This document shows, piece by piece, positions 23,443 to 35,881 of a DNA stretch of 64,000 bases (positions are counted from its first letter, which is position 1; each line of letters starts with the position of its first letter). The position numbers and the translations under genes are program-made. Origin of the DNA: Talaromyces rugulosus (lineage: Eukaryota > Ascomycota > Eurotiomycetes > Eurotiales > Trichocomaceae); the NCBI RefSeq assembly GCF_013368755.1, contig NC_049561.1, forward strand, positions 186,001 through 250,000. The letters run 5' to 3'. Below the pieces are notes generated by a model. It was not told the DNA's origin. It did no database searches and worked only from the letters and a program-made list of their open reading frames with translations.

Positions 23443-25273
23443 ATGTCTACGAAAGCAGAAACCGAGTCCGGCGCTGAGTCTCCCGTCGAATCCGGATACG
23501 GTAATAGCAGCAGCCTCAAGGTCCGCGGGGCGATTATACTCGTACCAAGGCCGAGCGATGACAGTCGAGATCCTTTGGTCGGTTCTTATTCTTTCTTTAC
23601 TTCTTCCAGTTGTGGCCATTATGCTGATTTATCCAAGAACTGGGGCCAGGCGAAAAAGTACATCGTCCTGAGTATCCTCACGCTGGCAGCTTTCACAGGA
23701 CATACTTTGGCTTTGGCGAACCAACTCGGCCTGATCGCACAAGCCAATCTGTATCACAAGAGCCTGACTGAGATTTCGTACACTGTAGGCCCGACCAAAA
23801 TCCGTCTTATTGTCTTGTCTTAACACCCTCTCTAGATCTCCACGGCGGTGGCAGGCATCGCTGTCGGACCGATATTCGTTATCCCCTTGACACATATATT
23901 CGGTCGTTGCTCAGTCCTATTTTGGAGCTGCATAGGATGCATAGCTTTCAGCATCTGGTCAGCGCTAATGACCGAGCCCGATCAGTATATTAAATTCACA
24001 ATTTCGCGTCTGTTTGTCGGCATTTTCAGCGCGACACCGATGATTGTAGGACCGCAGCTGCTGGTGGATACATTCTTCCTGCATGAGCGAGGAAGAGTTT
24101 TCAACACTTTTTTCGTTATTTCTTCTCTCGGGACGGTTGTTGGTCCAACGTTGGGAGGGTTTATTGTTGCACATGTCCCTTGGCCGTGGCAGTTTTGGTG
24201 GACCATCATTTTACAGGGCGTGGTCATTGGATTGGGTATGTTCGGCATTTTTTTTTTTTTGGAGATAAGCAATGGATAACGACTGATCCCTGGTATTAGT
24301 ATTCTTTTTCATTGAAGAGACCGGTTTCACTCGGAAAGATGGCAGGGTATATCCTTCTCAGCCGAGCACGTTTATCCCCAATCGTATCGCCACTTTTTTC
24401 CCCGGTACCGCCGTTGCACATGTAGGAGGATTCAAGGAAGCAGTAAGTGTGCACTTGTCGGCCCTGGGTTACAAATACTTATCTTGGGCAGTTTCATTCA
24501 GCCATTGCCCAGTTTCTGATAGGAATATCCCCGGTCACCGTCTTGGGCGGCCTCTATCTGGTAAGCATGTGTGGCTGGTTTGTTAGTCTCAACACGTTAC
24601 TTGCAGTCTTTCTTCAGAATTCTGTGGAAGAAGGGGGATATGGATTCACTCCTCAGCAAACCGCCGCCTGTAAGTGCTTTTACCATGAGGCAGTATGATT
24701 AATCACTGACTAGTGTTAGTCACCTTTACTCTTTGGATAGGCATGCTTGCAGCTCAAGTATGGGGGTATTTCATCAATGACCGAGTCCCCTTGTTGATGT
24801 CCAAGCGAGCGTCGGGGGCATGGAAGCCCGAGTATCGCCTTCATGCGCTTTGGATACCCTCACTTGTTCTGATGCCAACTGGCCTAGCTCTCTTCGGGTC
24901 CGGTCTACAGTACCACCTGCACTACATGGTCCTCGCAGCTGGCGCTTTCTTGGTGACAACGTCCTCCAACATTGCCGTCCCCGTAATGCTTAACTACCTA
25001 GTCGAGTGTTTCATGAGCCACCCCATCGAAGTAAACTGCATCTCGACAATATACCGCCTGGGACTTGGCCTCGGCATTCCGTTTTTTATCAACGCGTGGG
25101 TCGCCCAGGTCGGGGTGGGATGGGTTTTTGGCATGATGGCGTTTTTCTCTCTGGCGTCTTTTGTGCCGATTGTTGTGTTGATGATGTATGGCCATTCGCT
25201 GCGTCTGATTAGTTTTGGGAAGTTGAACAAGGACGAAGAAGGCGTCCAGATTGTGACCAAGGAGGAGCTCTGA
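23443..25273 (+). CDS. MFS drug:H+ antiporter-type transporter
   Basis: Seven exons: 23443-23577, 23638-23784, 23836-24235, 24300-24442, 24492-24560, 24618-24669 and 24720-25273, 499 residues. Landmarks are DPLNWGQAKKY before TM1, a long TM1-TM2 region, RLFVGIFSATPMIVGPQLLVD, HERGR after TM4, VGPTLGGFI in TM5 and PWPWQFWWT before TM6, all typical of fungal DHA1-like carriers. The acceptor at 24617 (CTTCAG) is chosen over the one 11 nt upstream, since only it keeps the frame (GLYL-NSVEEGGYGF). The first intron is in frame. Likely plasma-membrane exporter; substrate unknown. Surrounding genes are housekeeping, so no pathway is implied. Confidence 0.85.
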
Positions 25274-25554
25274 AGGAAGGACAAGGACCGATGAATGTGC
25301 ATCTAATAGAGAACTGTACGTGATCTAGTCGAAACAACAATCAAATTGTGTGGTGTACTGGCAGAATCAACATAAAAATAAATAAAAGAAGCGAGTTGGA
25401 CGATGATGTTCTTATCGTTATCGCAGGTGGAGGTGGCGGCGCACGGGCCACCCAGCTCTGTCGCGGCAGAAAAAGTTTCAAGGCAGAACGAGGAAACACA
25501 ACCCCGTCCAATAAATCCAGTCAACAGCAGGCCTCGCGCTTTCCAGCAGTCACA

Positions 25555-26687
25555 ATGAGGGCCAAACGCTCCAAGAAGTATCGCAAGCTTATGCACCAGT
25601 ATGAAATGACTTTTGGTTTCCACGAGCCCTACCAGGTCCTCGGTATGTCGCGTGGCGCTTTCCTTTCTAATCGAGCTTCTCGCTGACTTGGGATGACTTC
25701 ACAGTGGACTCTAACTTCCTGCGCGCCGTGCATCAATTCAAAATGGATCTGATTCCTGCGCTGGAGCGGACATTGCAGGGCAAGGTCAAGCCATGTAAGT
25801 TGTCTGAACTCTCCCGAAATCTATTGCAGTAACCTGACAGTCACCAAAAAAAAAAAGTGCTCTCCAAATGCTCTCTCGCAGCGATCATGGCCGCACAGCC
25901 CATCAATCCCAGAACAAACAACCCCTTCAGACCGTATCATCTTCCTGCGCCTACCGTTCTCCCACTGCGACATTGCTCGCACAATGCCGACAACACTCCA
26001 ATCGACGAAGTCGAATGCTTACTATCCCTGCTCTGCCCAAACACCGACACGATGCGCAACAAAGAACACTACACACTCGCTACAGCCGAGCCCATTGCAC
26101 TAGCACACGACGAACTCGACTCACCAGATGCGAAAAAACGCAAACGCGCACAGTCCGCCATGGCGGAGAGAACTCAAAAGGCGAGCGCGCTTCGATCGGG
26201 CGCGCGGGCCGTCCCCGGCGTGCCTATCATATATGTCAAGCGCTCGGTGATGGTCCTAGAGCCGTTGAGTGTGTCGTCTGATAGAGTGAGGATGGGAGTG
26301 GAGAAGAGCAAGTTCAAAAGCGGCGTTGAGGCTGCGCTGGATATTGTCAGCGGGTTGAAGAGGAAGAGGGAAGATGAGGACGATGATGAGGATGAGGATG
26401 GCGAGAAGCAGCATGCTCCCAAGAACCGAGGGCTCAAGAAGGCAAAGGCGCCCAATCCGTTGAGTATGAGGAAGCCAAAGAGTCGAGCAAAGCAGAAACC
26501 GGAAGAACAGGGGGAGACAAGAAAGTCGAAACCGAAAGAAAATGAGGACGCCGGTAATGCAGATGCAGCAGACGGAGATGCCGCCTCGACAGTCAAGCAA
26601 AAACGGAAGAGAAGGCACAAGAGTGCAAAGAATGACGCAGACGGGGCAGAAGCATCGATACCACATGGAGATGTGGATATGGATTAG
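25555..26687 (+). CDS. utp23: rRNA-processing protein UTP23
   Basis: Three exons, 25555-25642, 25705-25794 and 25858-26687, 335 residues. The N-terminus MRAKRSKKYRKLMHQYEMTFGF and the PIN-like region (VDSNFLRAVHQFKMDL) are characteristic of UTP23, a Fcf1-related small-subunit processome component in the nucleolus that acts in early 18S rRNA processing. Cys/His residues in RHCSHN and ECLLSLLCP fit its zinc knuckle. In known UTP23 proteins the PIN active site is degenerate. The C-terminal 130 residues are Lys/Arg/Glu-rich and disordered, as is usual, with an acidic DEDDDEDED run. The third exon follows an acceptor preceded by a run of ten A residues. Confidence 0.92.
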
Positions 26688-26946
26688 TTGATATTGCCCT
26701 GTAACTTCCGGCGTTGTGGTCAATTTTTTTTTCTCCCAATGTTTCCAATGTTCAAATGTTATCAATGATGCGGTTTATATACAAGGGAATAATATGACTG
26801 GAATGGAGATTGTTCCTCATTCACTTCTCAAAAGTGACCAATTGATATATACACATGTATCAATAGTTATAAACTCAAACGAACGCCTTGACATGCTAAT
26901 CAGCATATGAGCTTAACCAACCCTAGCCCGCATGGAAACAGTAATT

Positions 26947-27262
26947 CTACTCTTGTTTCACTTCTCCTTGCTCCCTTGCCCTCTCATCCGCCCAGATCTT
27001 CTCAATGCGCGACCGCTTCTCCATGGCCTGTTCGCGATTGTTTTTGGCGCGCTGCAGTCGTTCTGCGCTGAGGCAGCGGTTGACGTCGCGCTTGATGTCG
27101 TTGCATTGGCCAACGGCTTTCCACAGGAATCCGTGAGCGTGGCATTCGTCGAGGGCGTTCATGATGCCCTCGCAATCTGAGAAGTTGTTTAGTTGGAGTC
27201 TTACTCGAGAAGACAAGGGGGGGCCTACTGGCATTCTCTGCCGTGTGAAGATGGGAATGCAT
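26947..27262 (-). CDS. cmc2: COX assembly mitochondrial protein 2 (CMC2 family)
   Basis: Two minus-strand exons, 27262-27229 and 27176-26947, 87 residues. Twin CX9C motifs are present: CEGIMNALDEC and CNDIKRDVNRC, the hallmark of small intermembrane-space proteins imported by Mia40. The N-terminus MHSHLHTAEN is typical of CMC2. Splicing gives TAENA-NCEGIM. In yeast CMC2 is needed for cytochrome c oxidase assembly. The C-terminus is a charged helix (KRSRIEKIWADERAREQG). Tail to tail with utp23 and divergent from pwp1. Confidence 0.92.
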
Positions 27263-27704
27263 TGTGCAGCGATGACTAGCAGCTTTTGCAGGATATCTCG
27301 ATGTGTGACAGAGAGAGAGAGATCAATTGATGAAGGCTTCAGGGCAGAATTGGAGAAACTCCGCAAAAGGGCCGCTGTGATTCGTCTACAGCCTGCTGGC
27401 GGGCGGTGAGACCCAGGCAGGATTCTGCCGGGCGGACAAAAAAAAATTAATTGATAAATTTTTATTGGAATTGAAAACCCTGGGGAAAGGCATTTTAAAA
27501 ATTACTTCGGTTTCTTTCGAGGTCATGGTGTTTTTCTATTGATTTAATTTAATCATCTGGGAAATACTTTCTATTGCATAAGTCTAACACACAAGACAAG
27601 GAAGACCTTTTGACTGCTCCCCACATCGGCTACAGGTCCCCGCTCTTATCGCTATAAATTTTTTTTGCTCCTGCCCAAAAAAAAACACTAGCTCTGCACG
27701 CATT
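27263..27704. promoter_or_regulatory. Divergent promoter region of cmc2 and pwp1
   Basis: 442 bp with AT-rich tracts (A9 run at 27441, T9 near 27660). No gene; it should carry both promoters. Confidence 0.5.
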
Positions 27705-29389
27705 ATGAATTCTATGATCACAACTACGACGTGGGTGCGACGCGGAGTCGCAGCCCAGTTCCCTACCAAATACGATATCGACGAAGATGAAATCAATCGG
27801 ATATCAAAACTTGCGCGCCTGCAATTGGAGGATGCACAGGGCGATTTGAAAGCTGCCGAGTCGGCAGGAAACGACGAGGACGAGGACGACGATGCAATGG
27901 ACGATGACGAAGAGGAAGAAAAGGCAGGGACTGGCTCGAATAAAGGAGCAGCGTATGTGTTGGCTTGAGCTTGACAACATAAATAAAAAAGTTTGCTAAT
28001 GGTCAATGTAGAGACGAAAAAGATGACGATGATCTGAAAGAGTACAATCTCGACCACTACGACAGCGACGAGGTCGACGAAGATGGCGAGGAGGCCACCA
28101 TGTTTGGCAACGTCAAGTCGCTAGCCTACCACAAGCCAGGCGAGAAGGATCCGTACCTCGAAATCCCCGAAGACGAGGAAAACGAGGATCGGGAGGAGCT
28201 ACAGATCCTGGGAACAGACAACCTGCTGATTGCCGGAAAGGTTGAGGATGAGGTTGCCCACTTGGAAGTGTACGTGTACGAAGACTCGGCAGACAACCTT
28301 TATGTGCACCACGACATCATGCTCCCCGCCATTCCGCTGAGTGTTGAGTGGCTTGATTTCCCCGTCGGAAAACCCGAGGAAAATCGTACCAGCGGAAACT
28401 TTGTCGCTGTTGGAACAATGGATCCCGATATTGAGATTTGGGATCTCGACATTGTCGACTGCATGTATCCCAACGCGATCCTCGGCGAAGGCAGTGCCGA
28501 GCAAGACACCAAGCCAAGCAAGAAAAAGAAGAAGGCCAAGAAAGCCAACGACGAGTACCACGTCGATTCCGTGCTGGCTCTGTCCGCAAACCGACAACAT
28601 CGCAACCTGCTAGCCTCGGCTTCGGCTGATCTAACGGTCAAGCTATGGGACCTAACCACGCAGAAATGCGCCAAGTCGTATACACACCACACCGACAAGG
28701 TCTGCGCTCTCGACTGGCATCCCAGAGAGTCAACCGTTCTGCTCAGCGGAAGCTATGACCGCACTATTGTTGCTGCAGATATGCGAGCTCCCGAAGCCAA
28801 GGCAGCTCGCTGGGGCGTTCCAGCCGACGTCGAAAACTTGCGGTGGGATATCCACGACCCCAATTTCTTCTACGTGACCACAGACTCGGGCCTTGTTTGC
28901 CGGTACGATATCCGCAATGCGCCGGCTTCGCCAAAGGACTCCAAGCCTGTGTGGACACTGCAGGCGCACGACGACTCTGTCTCGTCGTTTGACATCAACC
29001 CTACCATCCCAGGTTTCATCGTTACGGGATCGACGGACAAACAGGTCAAGTTGTGGAACACAGTGGACAACAAACCCAGCATGGTCATCTCACGCAAACT
29101 CGAAGTAGGCAAGATCTTTTCGACCTCGTTCGCGCCAGACCCAGAGGTCAGCTTCCGTCTAGCTGTAGCGGGCAGCAAAGGCGTAGTCCAGATCTGGGAT
29201 ACCTCGACGAATGCCGCTGTGCGTCGTGCGTTTGCGGGCCGTGTTCCTGATGTTGCGCCTGGCGATAACGGCGAAGTCAAGGAAAAGATCACTGGGGTCA
29301 GCCAGAATGATGACGAAAGCGACTCCTCCGAGGGCGAAGACGATGGTGACGAGAAAAAGGATGGCTGGGAGTCGATGGAGGAGGATTAG
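27705..29389 (+). CDS. pwp1: Periodic tryptophan protein 1 (PWP1), WD40 ribosome-biogenesis factor
   Basis: Two exons, 27705-27952 and 28012-29389, 541 residues. The N-terminus MITTTTWVRRGVA and the following acidic stretch with DEVDEDG are characteristic of PWP1. WD40 repeats follow, with clear GH/WD-type endings such as VKLWDL, VKLWNT and VQIWDT. A Lys-rich insert (KKKKKAKKA) sits between early blades and the tail is acidic (EDDGDEKKDGWESMEED). PWP1 acts in the nucleolus in 25S rRNA maturation and large-subunit assembly. Its neighbours utp23 and rrn3 also serve ribosome production, though on present evidence this is just proximity. Confidence 0.93.
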
Positions 29390-30136
29390 ATTAGATTTTG
29401 AAGAGATACCCGTACATGTACTCTGTAAATGCAATCTTTTTATTTCAGTCTTTTTAATCCAAGCTTTGATTTATTTTACAGGTACATAAGTTGATGCTTT
29501 TCTATGCAGATTTCTATCTGCATGTAATAGAGTGACAAGATCCTGCGAATACGTACAAAAATGCAACCTCCGTCGATCTAGAAGAGATCGTGGAGATCGC
29601 ATGTGGAGACAAATCTCTCGATCACGATAAGCAGGGCTGGATCGGCAGCCGCAACGTTACCTCGATATTCGCAGGATTCCTATTATTGGATTATTGGCAC
29701 AGTGTCCCCCCAACAACGATCCATATGTTACTAGTAAGGCTGTGGCTGGGAGATGACAATCATGACATGCGTCATGCCCCGATGGGGTGTCTGGTGATAT
29801 GCTGACTCTGGGATGACGATGGCAGGTGTATTGTTGCCTGGCAGTCAAGTGTGATTTGGTCATGGCAGAACGCCACTGTGGGTTTTCGTTTCGTTGCATG
29901 GATGTGACAGTTTCGGCATTGAAGTTGTCGATGCTATCAATAATAATGATGATACGTAGTCCTAAATAAGCATGAACGGCGAGACGGAGAAATGGTCAGT
30001 TATCATGTGATCCAGGACGCTAGGCCATAACAGGCTAGCTTGTCGTCATCACCGTCACGGGCGAAAACCAGCAGAAGAAAAGCAGGAAAAAAGCGCCGTC
30101 GAGCGTCCGGCGAGACTGCGGCCAATCTGCCGCTCT

Positions 30137-30158
30137 CCGAGAGAACGCGGTCTCTCGG
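30137..30158. repeat. Perfect 8-bp hairpin, CCGAGAGA/TCTCTCGG
   Basis: Eight-base arms around a six-base ACGCGG loop, directly followed by an ATT repeat. No poly-T tail follows, and no function is assigned. Confidence 0.7.
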
Positions 30159-30159
30159 T

Positions 30160-30177
30160 ATATTATTATTATTATTC
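30160..30177. repeat. ATT microsatellite
   Basis: About six tandem ATT units in non-coding DNA. Confidence 0.85.
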
Positions 30178-31456
30178 TAAGATTTCATTTCTATTATCTC
30201 CGTCAAGTGCATTGTCCCACGGCCAGTACGAGTTGTAATTGTCGTTTCATCACAGTTGGCGCCACATGGCACGACAGCGGCCAATCAGGCGCACCGGGTA
30301 TACTACGGTCGTACGGGCTAGCGCGTCGTGAGGCCGCCGGTGTGCCAGCCCCCTGTCTAGCGGCCCTTGCTGGGCAACCAGCCAGGGGCCAGAGGCCGAT
30401 GTGCTGTGGACGTGATGCAGGAGGTGTTTGTTTCATGGTTGCCCTCTCCTCCCTGGCATGAAAATTCTGCTCTTAACCATACCTGGTGGTGAGTGGTTCG
30501 TTGTGGTTCTGATATGCTTGCCATAAAATGTATGCGTGGTTCTCCCAGCTATTGCCTGTAAAACTCCGAGCAGACCCACCCACATGGATACTTTCTATTG
30601 GCGCGCGGTGAACAGAGTTGGCCGGAAGTAGATTAGCTCAGGCACTGGGTGCCGGCCACTCTGGCCTGATTGGCTGTGGCGCCGACTAACTTTTGGGACA
30701 CTCAAAAGCGGGGCGCTGGACCCGTGGTTCGGGCACACTGCAACCGCACGAGGGGCCAATGGCGCGTGGGCACGCCGCCCGTAGCGCTACCACCCTGCCT
30801 TGGCACCAATCACGGGGCTGTCCGCGCCCCACCGGCACAGTGCCACCTCGCACCTCTTGACATGCTGACCTGGTTTCGTTTCCCTTCGTTTGGTTCGCGC
30901 GGTGGGTCACCGGAGCCCAGACTGGTCACAGTCCGCCCTCGCTTGGCCGGCGTCTCTTTCCTTCCCTCCTCTCCTCCTCTCCTCCTCCTCCTCCTCTATA
31001 CGGTCATTCCTTCTCTGGTCCTCGTGTGCCTCCTGCATGCTTTATCTTCTCCTCTCTGCATTCTTTTCTGTCCATCCCTCTGGCGAGTCCTGGTGGTCCG
31101 CTCCTTTCGCTCACACTTTGGTCTACGTGACTTGTTACCACTTTTTGTATTGCAGAGCAATCTTCGACCTTCTCTATTTTCATATACCTATTCGATCTCT
31201 TGACGTTACTGCGCCGACAACCCATCAACTCTTCGACAACTATCCCCTGGCAATTTGCTCGATATCAGATCTGTGATCTTGCTGTCAACCGTGTGTGACA
31301 TTCGACGAAACACCCCCGAACTGGTTTTCTGGGGCTATCTCGCGAATACAAATAAATACCTGGATCGACCGACCCGAAATCTAAACCTTGTGGCCAACCT
31401 TGAGTCCAACCCAATCCGACCAAAGTCAAATCCATCGACAGATCAACCCCTCCATC

Positions 31457-32206
31457 ATGGCCATGGCAATCGGTCGTGCCTTCACCAAGCGCACCAAGCG
31501 CCCTGAAATTTCGACTCCCATGCCCTATCGCGAAGGCGCTGTCAAGTACTCGACCGGCACCATCCGTCGTGGCCAAATCTCCGGTCCCGTGGAACTTTTG
31601 TCTGCCACCAACCCACTCGTCTACAACGCCCCCGATTTGAACGGCCTGTCGTCATCCTCGTCGGCGTCTTCCCTCCGGTCGAGCAACGACAGCGACTTGA
31701 CTCCTACAACGCCTGCCACTCCGCCATCTGAGTCTCTCCCAGGCCCCAACCATCTGTCAGGCTACTTTCCCAAGAGATCTGCAACAATCTCCAGTACGGC
31801 TCGCTCGTCGACATCGTCTACGGGCGCCGATGCGCCCAATGTGCCCAAGCGCGCGCTTTCGCACACCAAGAAGTCGCATCAGGATCTCGCTCGCCAGCGC
31901 TCCGTATCGCGGCTCTCTCCTCCGCCAACTTCTATGCACGCGCCTGCTTCCCGCCGCCCTGCTCAAGATGTCTTTGCACCTGTTCCTGAATCGGCCGAGC
32001 ATCCTTTCAGCCGTGAACTGGACAAGGTTAACGAGGTTGCCGAAGACTTTGGCGCCTTGCGTGTTCTAGATGAGGAAGAGCAGATTCTTCTCAGCCGAGG
32101 CCTAAAGAAATTCACAGTGGACGACTACCTCTGTGAGATTGAGGAACTTTATGGAGGTGTATTCGATGACCATTTAGGGCCTCTGGCGTCCAATGCCTGG
32201 CTCTAA
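31457..32206 (+). CDS. Small Ser-rich hypothetical protein
   Basis: One exon of 249 residues starting at the first ATG (MAMAIGRAFTKRTKRPEIS). Residues 1-65 are basic and well ordered, 65-190 are Ser/Thr/Pro-rich and likely disordered with many possible phosphosites, and the last 50 residues (HPFSRELDKVNEVAEDFGA through KKFTVDDYLCEIEELYGGVF) look like a conserved helical module. I do not recognise a named family. It is flanked by a 2-kb upstream non-coding region, as often seen for regulated genes. Function unknown. Confidence 0.8.
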   Translation: MAMAIGRAFTKRTKRPEISTPMPYREGAVKYSTGTIRRGQISGPVELLSATNPLVYNAPDLNGLSSSSSASSLRSSNDSDLTPTTPATPPSESLPGPNHLSGYFPKRSATISSTARSSTSSTGADAPNVPKRALSHTKKSHQDLARQRSVSRLSPPPTSMHAPASRRPAQDVFAPVPESAEHPFSRELDKVNEVAEDFGALRVLDEEEQILLSRGLKKFTVDDYLCEIEELYGGVFDDHLGPLASNAWL

Positions 32207-33236
32207 TGCACCACTACAGGCTAACACTGAACGATTCCACGATCCCTACGTTATTTGTCGCGGCAAGCATTCTGCCTCGATTCCTTTCATTTGCAGCAGT
32301 ACCACGTCTCTCATTCCCCACACGCACTTTCCTATTGCTTATTGCTTCTTTTTTGTTTGTTTCCGGAGTACATACCATTGTGGTATAAGAGTCTATTTAT
32401 CTGGGCGTCACGACCTTGGAGGGTCCGTTGTTTTGGGTTACTGGCGCAGGAATTCCTTTTTTCATGCACATAGTTAGGGCTAATACCGATCTCGAACATG
32501 GTCCTAGTCTTTAGTTCTAGGTCTAGGGCAAGTTTGAAGGCCTGGTCAACCGGCCAGGGTAAATTAGGTTATGTATGTAGAGAACTCAAATTGAATCAAA
32601 ACTGAATCTTTGTTCGCTACTCTTATCACGCAATGACGAAGCATGATGTAAGCCGTCGATCCTACATATGTAATCCCAGCCACGGAAAACAAATCCTACA
32701 AAGTATAAACTGCTTCTCTCAGACCAATACCAATCAATTTCCTTTCCTAATAGAGTAAATCACGAACTAGCGCGTATAGTCACGAAGCGAGTGCGCGCAC
32801 AAATGCCAATTCGCGCGGCTCACCGCCTTGGGTGGAGACGGGCGACCCACCAGAACATTTTTCTTCCTCCTCTTCCGAGCTCTCTAGTTCTTTTGATTGC
32901 TGGCTTGGTTTTTTGAGGGTAACGGCTGTCTGCCCTATTATTGATTCGATCTCTTTTTTTTTATATGTAGTACTGGCCTGGTCGAAACAATACTCTTTAC
33001 GACTTACAGGGCAGACAGACCTGTGTGTACACTTCTCGCCGCGCGTGGGTCGCTACACTGGTTGTCGTGTGCCCGAGCTTTTTGCTTTCAACAGCTTCTT
33101 CAAATGGGGGCATCGTCAGAATATACTCTACCGATATATCATTATTATTACATCAGATGACCGCGCTCAACTTGCCGTCCTCCACTCACATCCGCGGTGT
33201 TGCTGCTGCTGCTGCTGCTACTTCACGGAATCTGTG
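32207..33236. other. Intergenic region and rrn3 leader
   Basis: About 1 kb. The frame of rrn3 stays open upstream to about 32832, but the translation there is Ser/Cys-rich and non-coding in look. A GCT/CTG repeat lies at 33201-33219 just before the start. Confidence 0.5.
33201..33219. repeat. TGC trinucleotide repeat in the rrn3 leader
   Basis: Six tandem TGC units ending 17 bases before the proposed ATG of rrn3. If translation started further upstream the repeat would code for a Cys run, which argues for the chosen start. Confidence 0.75.
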
Positions 33237-35427
33237 ATGGCTGTCCTCGCCCCCGCCACAAACAGCCTAAGCCCGAAACCCGCTGCTGTTATCACCATGC
33301 CGCACTCCTCGTCCCCCGCGACATCCATCCTCAAGTCGTCCAAACTAGCAGCCAAAGCCCAGGTGTCAGCGATGGCTGGGAAAAAGCGCAAAATGATCGA
33401 CATGGACATGTCTTCTCAGCCGCCCTCATCATCCCCGCCCTGGGATGCGGGGACTAGCAGCCCCGTCAAACGCCCGCGGGTTCAGTTCGACCCTGCCGTA
33501 GAGACAAGGCTGCTGCCTCATTCGCCCGATGAAGGGAAATCCACTGAAAAGGGCACCGCTCTTATCCGCGAAGAAATTCGGAGGGCTATCCAAAGACATA
33601 CTACAGGCGCCGACAGCGAAGCTTATGATCGCGTCAGAGAAGTGTTTGTCATCGACCCTAGGAAACGCGACAGTGACGAATCGGATTATCTTCCTACCCC
33701 GACGTCGATGAAACGCCATCTGATGGGATTGTTGTCGAATATTTCTCTACTAGACAGTAATTGCTCCAGCCTGGTCCATGCGGTTTTGGGTAGCGAGTGG
33801 CTCGGCCGAGACGAGTCGTATGTCAAAACCTTTGTTAGATTTTTGGGGAACTTGTCTGCCGCCCAGTCCGTCTATCTGCGCTCCGTTCTGAAGATGCTGG
33901 TGAACTACCTTGGAGAGAGTAAGGATTTTGTCTCTTGTCTTTAACCAACACTGTGCTAACCATTCTTTTGCGCCAGTCCCAAGAGGCACCGGAAGACTTC
34001 CTGGATATTCAGTCGTCACCCATGGAGATATTTACGACAGAATACACATGGCGCTGCGGTATATAATGCAGCTCCTACCAGCCGGAAGTGGTGCATTATC
34101 GCCGATTCTTTCTGCCCAGTTTCCGTTTGACACCGACTCTGCCAAGGCCAATGTGTCGTATACTCGCAATTTGATTAGAATCATCGAGTATGCTCCGGAG
34201 CTACGATCTGAAATCCTCGCTCTAATCACTGAGAAGCTGGTCAAGATTGACGTGCAAATTCAGGTCGACATGGAGGACTTTGAAGATGAAGTCGGCGAAG
34301 GTCTTTTGGAGGATCTTTCTCGACCGATTGATTTGGAGGCCGGGGAAGACGAAGACGATTCGGATAATGATTCTGTGATTAGCGACGACGACTCGACAGA
34401 TCCGCCAACCCAGCGTCTAAAGACTGTCAAGGAGAATATTCGCAAAATCGACTCGATGATTGACAATCTATTTGAATTTTACTCGCCGCCATTTGCGCAT
34501 GGAACAGATGACGAAAAGAACAACGCTTTAGATTTGCTGATTGCACATTTCGAAAGCATTATACTACCTACTTATCGTTCCCGCCATACACAATTTCTTC
34601 TTTTCCACTTCTCGCAATGCTCTACCAAACTTGTCGAGCGGTTTGCCGCGACCTGCATCCACATTATCCTCAGCAAGACACAGCCCGCAATCACGCGCCA
34701 GTCAGCTGCGGCATACCTTGGCAGCTTCGTGGCTCGCGGAAAGCACGTGTCACCACGTGTGGTACGTGATGTTTTCGACATGCTCGGAGAGCACCTCGAC
34801 AGCCTCCGAGCCCAGCATGAAAAATCGTGTCGGGGTCCTGATCTCCGTCGATACGGACCCTTTTACGCGACCGCACAAGCTGTTTTGTATATATTCTGCT
34901 TCCGCTGGAGAGATCTTACGACGGCTTCGGAAGAGGCTGACGGAGCCGAGAACGACGATCTCGACATTGAAGACGTCAACTTTCCTCCCTCTATCAAGGA
35001 AGTTTTGCATCGCGCGATATACTCTAAGCTGAACCCATTGAAGGTGTGTTCACCAGCAATCGTATCCGAGTTTGCGCGGATCACCCACCACCTCCGCTTC
35101 CTATATGTCTACCCTCTCCTCGAATCCAACAAGAGACTGCGGGTGTCTAGCTTCCGTAGTATCACGACGCTATCCGACCCGCGGTTCACCATCGTTGAGC
35201 GCGAGATCCGCGCCGGAAACGACGGCGGCCATCAGCTCGACGCGTACTTTCCATTTGATCCGTACCAGCTCCCACAAAGCCGCCGGTGGCTTGAAGGGGA
35301 CTATGTCGAGTGGCGGGGCATCCCAGGCTTGGACGAAGACGGAGGTGACTCGGATAGCGCGGCCGAGGACCAGGACGCTGGTAATTTTGACGATGACGAG
35401 CCCACGGCTACGGACGAAGAGTATTGA
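33237..35427 (+). CDS. rrn3: RNA polymerase I transcription initiation factor RRN3
   Basis: Two exons, 33237-33918 and 33977-35427, 710 residues. The HEAT-repeat body of RRN3 is recognisable, with SVYLRSVLKMLVNYLGE-IPRGTG across the splice, HMALRYIMQLLP, and a long acidic loop (EAGEDEDDSDNDS) as in yeast Rrn3, then FESIILPTYRSRHTQFLLFHF and QSAAAYLGSFVARGKHV. RRN3 bridges RNA polymerase I and core factor at rDNA promoters in the nucleolus. The N-terminal 100 residues are Ser/Pro-rich with a basic KKRK patch and are longer than in yeast; MPHSSSPATS (33297) is an alternative start. Confidence 0.93.
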
Positions 35428-35881
35428 TACCTGTTTTGTGTTTGTGTGTGTATTTCAGCGAGGCGTTGGGCATGGGAACTATATATATGATGAAGATTAA
35501 AAGCTATTTTGAATCTAGATGAATTGATTATTTCCATGTTTCTACATGTTTGTCTTTATGTATTTGATGGTCTGGTGCGTGAGCCGTAGAGATGGATGAA
35601 TTAAGCTTACTTAGTACTACTGCCCCACTCGGGTGAGGCCGCTCTACACAACTTTAATGCACAAATTATTATTCCATGAATAGCTCATAGGCTGGATGTA
35701 CATATGTACTCTGTACAGTCATGACAGACTAGGTATTTAGAATATGTATGTATTCAAGTATCAATAGTACACTTATAACCCAAAATCTATGTAAGAATGA
35801 ATCAACACCACGCTTATGCACAATCCAAATGCGACGCCAAAAAACATAGTTCAGTCACCCCCCCCCCCAAAAAGACAAGGG
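35428..35881. other. Convergent intergenic region, nothing recognised
   Basis: 454 bp between the 3' ends of rrn3 and the hydrolase gene, AT-rich, with a C10 run near 35860. It should hold both terminators. Confidence 0.5.

Larger units (their letters stand above)
29390..31456. other. Two-kilobase non-coding region before a small Ser-rich gene
   Basis: No credible gene. Contents: a perfect hairpin (30137-30158), an ATT microsatellite (30160-30177), GC-rich stretches at about 30240-30420 and 30600-30900, and a CT-rich tract (30958-31000). Open frames at 30207-30461 and 30670-31203 are compositional and match nothing. The CT-rich part is typical of fungal core promoters and leaders, so the downstream gene probably has a long 5' leader. 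Confidence 0.5.

Noticed and set aside
26174..26765. Minus-strand frames across the utp23 tail
   Set aside because: They are complements of the Lys/Glu-rich tail, giving Ser/Leu/Phe-rich low-complexity translations.
30670..31203. 177-codon frame in the non-coding region
   Set aside because: Its translation is Pro/Ser/Leu-rich from CT-rich DNA, with no domain; it looks like promoter and leader sequence.
32832..33236. Extended N-terminus for rrn3
   Set aside because: The upstream open frame is Ser-rich and runs through a TGC repeat as a Cys run; no ATG in it has gene-like context.
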